Assembly (NCBI GenBank): GCA_049672765.1
Contig: JBATWQ010000183.1
Span: 1 to 8,399 of the forward strand
DNA: 8,399 nt
Origin: JAGQSZ01 sp049672765
GTDB taxonomy: Bacteria > Actinomycetota > Acidimicrobiia > Acidimicrobiales > Microtrichaceae
Direction: 5' to 3'
Both the position numbers and the translations under genes were made by a program. Positions 5,030 through 8,399 of this stretch are shown piece by piece (the first letter of the stretch is position 1; each line of letters starts with the position of its first letter). The notes below the pieces were generated by a model. That model ran no database searches. It saw nothing but the letters and a program-made list of their open reading frames with translations, and was not told the origin of the DNA.

Positions 5030-6499
5030 ATGTCCACTGCCCAGATCGACTCTGTCGCGCCCGCGTCCGCGCAGGGTGGCTACTCCCCGGCATCGCACGC
5101 CGGGCTGGCGACCGTGGTCGGCGTGGGCCCCGGGTCCCCAGCCGATAACGCCGGTGTTCTGACCGGCGACATGGTGGTGGCGATCAACGGTCGCCCGGTC
5201 AAGGACATCATCGAGTACCGGGTATTGACCGACGAGTGCGAGATCTCACTCGATCTGCTGCGCGGCGGCCTCGAGTTGAGCGTCGAGATCGAGAAGGGAC
5301 CGGGGGAGTCCCTCGGCATCGACATCGATTCGCCGGTCTTCGACGAAGTCAGAACCTGCGACAACCACTGCGAGTTCTGTTTCATCTACCAACTGCCTCC
5401 GGGAATGCGGAAGAGCCTCCACCTGAAGGACGACGATTACCGATTGTCGTTCCTGTACGGCAATTTCACGACGCTCACCCGGTTCACCGAGGCCGACCTC
5501 GAACGGGTGATCACCGAGAGTCTCTCGCCGCTCTACGTGAGCATCCACGCGACCGATCCGGCCCTTCGTGTCGAGATGTTGCGCAACCGCCGGGGCGCTA
5601 TGAGCCTCCGCTGGCTCCGGGCGTTGCTCGACCATGGTGTCGAGGTGCATGGACAACTCGTGGTCTGCCCCGGCCTCAACGATGGCGATGCGCTCGAACA
5701 GACCTTGTGCGGGATCCTCGACGAGTACCCCGAACTGGCTGACGTGGCGGTCGTCCCCCTCGGGGTCAGCGCCCACAGCACCGAAGCCAGAATGCGGCCC
5801 CACACCGTTGAGGAAGCCCGATTCGTGGTTGACGCGGTCGACGCCTGGCAGGAGCGGTTCCTCCAGCTACTCGGTCGACGCATGGTCTACGCCTCTGACG
5901 AGTACTACCTGATGGCCGAACGGCCCTTTCCCGAAGCGCACACCTACGGCGAATTCTCGATGCACGAGGACGGCATCGGCATGGCCCGGGCCTTCGAAAT
6001 GGAGTTCGAAGGTCAGTCGGAGGAGGGAATCGGCATCCAGTCGGGCTTCTTCGCTTCGGTCGACGGAGCGCCGGCGGTCGGCTACCGCGCACCACGCAAC
6101 GTCGACGATTCGGGCGCGGTTTCGGTGTCGCTGCGACCTAGGGCCAATGCCCCGATCGGCATCCTGACAGGCACCTACGGAGCCAGAATCCTGGCCCCGA
6201 TGGTCGCCTCTGTCGGACGCGACGATGTCCGCCTGGTCGAGGTCGAGAACCATTTCTTCGGCGGCAATGTCGCGGTCGCGGGGCTGATGGTCGGCGCCGA
6301 CCTGCAGCGGGTCCTGGGCGAACAGCCCGAGGGCCACAGGTATCTGCTACCCGACGTGTGCCTTTCGCAGGGACGGTTCCTCGACGGGCTGACCCCCGAC
6401 GAACTACCGCGGCCCATCGAAATCGTCCCGACTGATGGGGTGTCGCTTCGCAGTGCCCTCCAAGACGCAAAGCCGTTCAACGAACGGCCTTTCAAATGA
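5030..6499 (+). CDS. PDZ/radical SAM/DUF512 family Fe-S protein (COG1625 type)
   Basis: Conserved protein of unproven reaction, predicted cytoplasmic. Three parts are visible in its 489 aa. A PDZ-like N-terminal domain (about 25-90) contains GVGPGSPADNAGVLTGDMVVAINGRPV-type residues with the PxSPAxxAGL-like ligand loop. A radical SAM core follows with the cluster motif CDNHCEFCF (Cys110, Cys114, Cys117; CX3CX2C), the later conserved FLYGNFTTLT (141-150), LYVSIHATDP (168-177) and GQLVVCPGLNDG (208-219). The C-terminal DUF512 domain follows, including GTYGA (381-385) and VENHFFGGNVAVAGL (405-419). Length is normal for the family. Start: ATG 5030 is the first good codon, with a weak AGG nearby and a TAnnnT box upstream. 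Its stop lies 12 nt before the preferred der start, so the two are almost certainly cotranscribed. The same DUF512-der pairing is known from Clostridia, which suggests a link with ribosome assembly or with RNA or protein modification; this is inference. Confidence 0.92.
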   Translation: MSTAQIDSVAPASAQGGYSPASHAGLATVVGVGPGSPADNAGVLTGDMVVAINGRPVKDIIEYRVLTDECEISLDLLRGGLELSVEIEKGPGESLGIDIDSPVFDEVRTCDNHCEFCFIYQLPPGMRKSLHLKDDDYRLSFLYGNFTTLTRFTEADLERVITESLSPLYVSIHATDPALRVEMLRNRRGAMSLRWLRALLDHGVEVHGQLVVCPGLNDGDALEQTLCGILDEYPELADVAVVPLGVSAHSTEARMRPHTVEEARFVVDAVDAWQERFLQLLGRRMVYASDEYYLMAERPFPEAHTYGEFSMHEDGIGMARAFEMEFEGQSEEGIGIQSGFFASVDGAPAVGYRAPRNVDDSGAVSVSLRPRANAPIGILTGTYGARILAPMVASVGRDDVRLVEVENHFFGGNVAVAGLMVGADLQRVLGEQPEGHRYLLPDVCLSQGRFLDGLTPDELPRPIEIVPTDGVSLRSALQDAKPFNERPFK

Positions 6500-6511
6500 G
6501 CGGTGGAAATG

Positions 6512-7861
6512 ATGACTGAAGATCAAGCGGACGACCTCGTTGGCGACAGCGCCATAGGTCTTCCCGTCGTGGCTATCGTCGGGCGTCCCAACGTCGGCAA
6601 GTCAACCCTGATGAACCGGATTCTCGGCCGGCGGGTGGCGATCGTCGAGGAGAAGCCCGGAGTCACCCGTGATCGCAAAGAGGTCAAGGCCGACTGGGTC
6701 GGACACGAGTTCCTGCTGGTGGACACCGGAGGCTGGATGCTCGGTGGCGACGCGCTCGACAAGAAGGTCAGCCTGCAGTCCGAAAACGCTATCGACACCG
6801 CCGACGTCATCCTGTTCGTCGTTGATTCATCCGTCGGTGCCACCGACGATGATGACCGCGTGGCGAAGATGTTGCGCGACACAAAGACACCGGTGCTTCT
6901 GGTAGCCAACAAGGTCGACGACGAACGCCACGAGGCTCAGATCTGGGATCTGATGTCGCTCGGCCTGGGCGAGCCGTTCCCGCTCTCGGCGCTCCACGGC
7001 CGAGGTACTGGCGATCTGCTCGACCGGGTCGTCGAGCACCTTCCTGCATTGACCGGAGGCGAGGACGACGAGCGCGACTACGACGGTCCCAAAGTCACCT
7101 CTGTTGCCCTGGTCGGGCGCCCGAACGTGGGTAAGTCAACGCTGTTCAACCGGCTCATCGGAGAGGACCGTTCGGTGGTCCACGACATGCCGGGGACGAC
7201 CCGGGACAGTGTCGACACGATCGTGACCACAGAGGTCGGTGACCTGCGTTTCATCGACACCGCCGGGATGCGCCGCAAGTCGCGCATCGACGAGGGCACC
7301 GAGTACTTCTCGATGGTGCGTGCACTCAAGTCGGTCGACGGTGCTGATGTTGCATTGCTGGTCATCGACGCGACCGAGGGCATTACTCACCAGGATCAGC
7401 GCCTGGCCGAACGGGTGGCTGGAGCGGGTTGTCCGATCATCGTCGTGCTCAACAAGTGGGAACTTCTGGACGAAGAGGCCCGCAAGGACGTCATGTACCA
7501 GATGGGCAACAAGATGCACTTCCTGGGCGACGCCGCGGTCCTTCGGGTATCGGCCCTGCAGGGTCGGGGAGTTCACCGCCTGTTGCCCGCGCTCGGTGAC
7601 GCGATCTCGCAGTACGAGACGAGGATCCCCACCCGCAAGGTCAACGACCTGCTGCGAAGGGCCCAGCAGGCCCAGCCAGCACCCCACGGTGGTCGCATTC
7701 TCTACGCAACCCAGGGAGCGACTGATCCTCCCACGTTCACGTTGTTCGTCAACAAGACGATCCCGGCCAGCTACCTGCGTTATCTAGAACGACAGATCCG
7801 TGACGAGTTCGAACTGCCAGCCACGCCGATCAAACTGAGGGTTCGCCGTCGGGGCGACTGA
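6512..7861 (+). CDS. der: Ribosome biogenesis GTPase Der (EngA), tandem GTPase domains
   Basis: Essential GTPase that acts in assembly of the 50S ribosomal subunit. Positions count from the ATG at 6512 (449 aa). Domain 1: G1 GRPNVGKST (24-32), GVTRDR (50-55), G3 DTGG (71-74), G4 NKVD (133-136), and SALHGRG (159-165). A short acidic linker (about 184-190) leads to domain 2: G1 GRPNVGKST (202-210), GTTRDS (228-233), G3 DTAG (249-252), G4 NKWE (314-317), and SALQGRG (347-353). A KH-like C-terminal domain (about 355-449) ends in basic KLRVRRRGD. The G4 of domain 2 has Glu where the usual motif is NKxD. The start is ambiguous: GTG 6503, ATG 6509 and ATG 6512 are all in frame; I chose 6512 because GGTGG (6502-6506) lies 5 nt upstream of it. 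It follows the DUF512 gene by only a few nt and should share its promoter. Confidence 0.96.
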   Translation: MTEDQADDLVGDSAIGLPVVAIVGRPNVGKSTLMNRILGRRVAIVEEKPGVTRDRKEVKADWVGHEFLLVDTGGWMLGGDALDKKVSLQSENAIDTADVILFVVDSSVGATDDDDRVAKMLRDTKTPVLLVANKVDDERHEAQIWDLMSLGLGEPFPLSALHGRGTGDLLDRVVEHLPALTGGEDDERDYDGPKVTSVALVGRPNVGKSTLFNRLIGEDRSVVHDMPGTTRDSVDTIVTTEVGDLRFIDTAGMRRKSRIDEGTEYFSMVRALKSVDGADVALLVIDATEGITHQDQRLAERVAGAGCPIIVVLNKWELLDEEARKDVMYQMGNKMHFLGDAAVLRVSALQGRGVHRLLPALGDAISQYETRIPTRKVNDLLRRAQQAQPAPHGGRILYATQGATDPPTFTLFVNKTIPASYLRYLERQIRDEFELPATPIKLRVRRRGD

Positions 7862-7907
7862 AACCCTCTAGCCTCTGCCAGCCCGCATGTCCCAGACAGC
7901 ACGTCCC

Positions 7908-7913
7908 AGGAGG
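7908..7913 (+). promoter_or_regulatory. Strong Shine-Dalgarno site of the FKBP gene
   Basis: AGGAGG, a full consensus core, 5 nt before the ATG at 7919. It fixes this start and predicts high translation. It contrasts with the weak or absent sites of most other genes in the window. Confidence 0.88.
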
Positions 7914-7918
7914 ACCAA

Positions 7919-8314
7919 ATGAGTTCAGTCCGCGACGAAGTCGAAGCCCGGGGCAAGCCCCAACTCGGCGCCACCGAAGCAGTCATCGATCTGATCGTCA
8001 CCGACGACGTCGAGGGCACCGGCGACGAGGTGACACCGGGCGCGACCGTGACCGCGCACTACGTCGGAGTTTCAGCATCGAGCGGGGCACAGTTCGACGC
8101 ATCGTGGGACCGGGGTGCGCCCATCAGTTTCCCGCTCGACGGAGTGATCCAGGGCTGGAGCGAGGGTCTGCTCGGCATGAAGGTCGGTGGTCGTCGCACC
8201 CTGGTGATCCCGGGTGAGATGGCGTATGGCTCCAACCCTCCTCCCGGGGCCGGAATCGCTCCCAATGAGACACTCGTGTTCACCGTCGACCTGGTGGACG
8301 TCAGCTGGCGCTGA
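7919..8314 (+). CDS. FKBP-type peptidyl-prolyl cis-trans isomerase
   Basis: Small folding catalyst that isomerises X-Pro bonds. The 131-aa protein has no signal peptide or membrane segment, so it should be cytoplasmic. One FKBP domain spans about residues 22-130, after an N-terminal lead of about 20 residues. The active-site aromatic and acidic residues known from FKBP12 are matched: AHYVG (Tyr48), GAQFDAS (Phe59, Asp60), ISFPL (Phe71), VIQGW (Val76, Ile77, Trp80), MAYG (Tyr103) and LVFTVDL (Phe121), so activity is likely. The 80s-loop His of human FKBP12 is not kept, as in many bacterial members. It lies 57 nt after der. A TAnnnT-type hexamer (TAGCCT, 7869-7874) in that gap could start a separate transcript with a leader of about 40 nt, but readthrough from der is equally possible. 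A hairpin follows the stop codon. Confidence 0.94.
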   Translation: MSSVRDEVEARGKPQLGATEAVIDLIVTDDVEGTGDEVTPGATVTAHYVGVSASSGAQFDASWDRGAPISFPLDGVIQGWSEGLLGMKVGGRRTLVIPGEMAYGSNPPPGAGIAPNETLVFTVDLVDVSWR

Positions 8315-8329
8315 GGTACTTTCGCCCGA

Positions 8330-8355
8330 ACTCCCCAGCCGGTTCAGCGGGGAGT
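8330..8355 (+). terminator. Possible intrinsic terminator hairpin after the FKBP gene
   Basis: ACTCCCC (8330-8336) pairs with GGGGAGT (8349-8355), and after one bulged A a GC/GC pair extends the stem to about 9 bp around a CGGTTCA loop. It lies 15 nt after the FKBP stop. No T-run follows, so it would be a U-tract-less hairpin of the kind reported in high-GC bacteria, or a bidirectional element if a convergent gene ends just beyond the window. Confidence 0.45.
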
Positions 8356-8399
8356 GGGCTCGGCTCACGGCGTGTCCGGCTGGCCGCGAAGCGAACGGT

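Noticed and set aside
5246..6337. Two long minus-strand frames (5246-5803 and 5867-6337) opposite the DUF512 gene
   Set aside because: They are His/Asp/Val-rich mirror frames of a strongly conserved gene, and they lack motifs and ribosome-binding sites.
7136..7687. Minus-strand 183-codon frame opposite der
   Set aside because: Mirror frame of the conserved second GTPase domain; no independent support.
8356..8399. Last 44 nt, considered as the end of a convergent gene (a TGA on the minus strand at 8365-8367) or the start of a plus-strand gene
   Set aside because: Only about ten codons would be visible in either case and no motif can be recognised; there is not enough sequence to call a feature.
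1..8399. Search for tRNA or rRNA genes, CRISPR arrays, insertion sequences, attachment sites and riboswitches
   Set aside because: No cloverleaf-like or rRNA-like sequence, no spaced repeat series, no transposase and no terminal inverted repeats were seen by eye; nearly all bases belong to conserved coding regions.

Overview
The window is GC-rich, densely packed bacterial chromosome carrying mostly conserved housekeeping genes. Several traits point to an actinobacterial-type genome: high GC, GTG and TTG starts, stop/start overlaps of the GTGA and ATGA type, TAnnnT-like -10 boxes very close to start codons, and an aroA-cmk-plsC...der order. An Acidimicrobiia-like lineage is my best guess, but this is inference; nothing here fixes the taxon. 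I see no mobile element, CRISPR array, rRNA or tRNA.

Layout. (1) 1-1448, plus strand: the 3' end of aroA (EPSP synthase), then cmk (cytidylate kinase) and plsC (lysophosphatidate acyltransferase), each overlapping the next by 4 nt, so they form one translationally coupled unit. (2) 1424-3612, minus strand: ispH (last step of the MEP isoprenoid pathway), a four-helix CopD-like membrane protein 13 nt downstream, then a small membrane-anchored protein that looks like a catalytically dead C-lobe of a Ser/Thr kinase. The last gene overlaps the 3' end of plsC tail to tail by 25 nt. The unit appears to have its own leaderless promoter at about 3620-3650. (3) 3675-4871, minus strand: a secreted lipoprotein of the alpha/beta-hydrolase fold with a complete Ser-Asp-His set. 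(4) A 158-nt divergent intergenic region (4872-5029) with a 7-bp dyad. (5) 5030-7861, plus strand: a PDZ/radical-SAM/DUF512 protein directly followed by der (tandem-GTPase ribosome assembly factor). (6) 7919-8314: a cytoplasmic FKBP-type peptidyl-prolyl isomerase with a strong Shine-Dalgarno, followed by a hairpin that may be a terminator.

How the genes fit together. cmk, plsC, ispH, the DUF512 radical-SAM gene and der are known to lie near each other in other bacteria, notably Clostridia (cmk-plsC-ispH and DUF512-der). The window therefore looks like a conserved housekeeping neighbourhood in which ispH has been inverted and has gained two membrane-protein partners, with a hydrolase lipoprotein inserted before the DUF512-der pair. 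The functions cover aromatic amino-acid, nucleotide, phospholipid and isoprenoid precursor supply, plus ribosome assembly and protein folding. I found no convincing new defence or mobile system. The least explained parts are the pseudokinase-like gene, its CopD-like partner, and the repeat-bearing ispH promoter.
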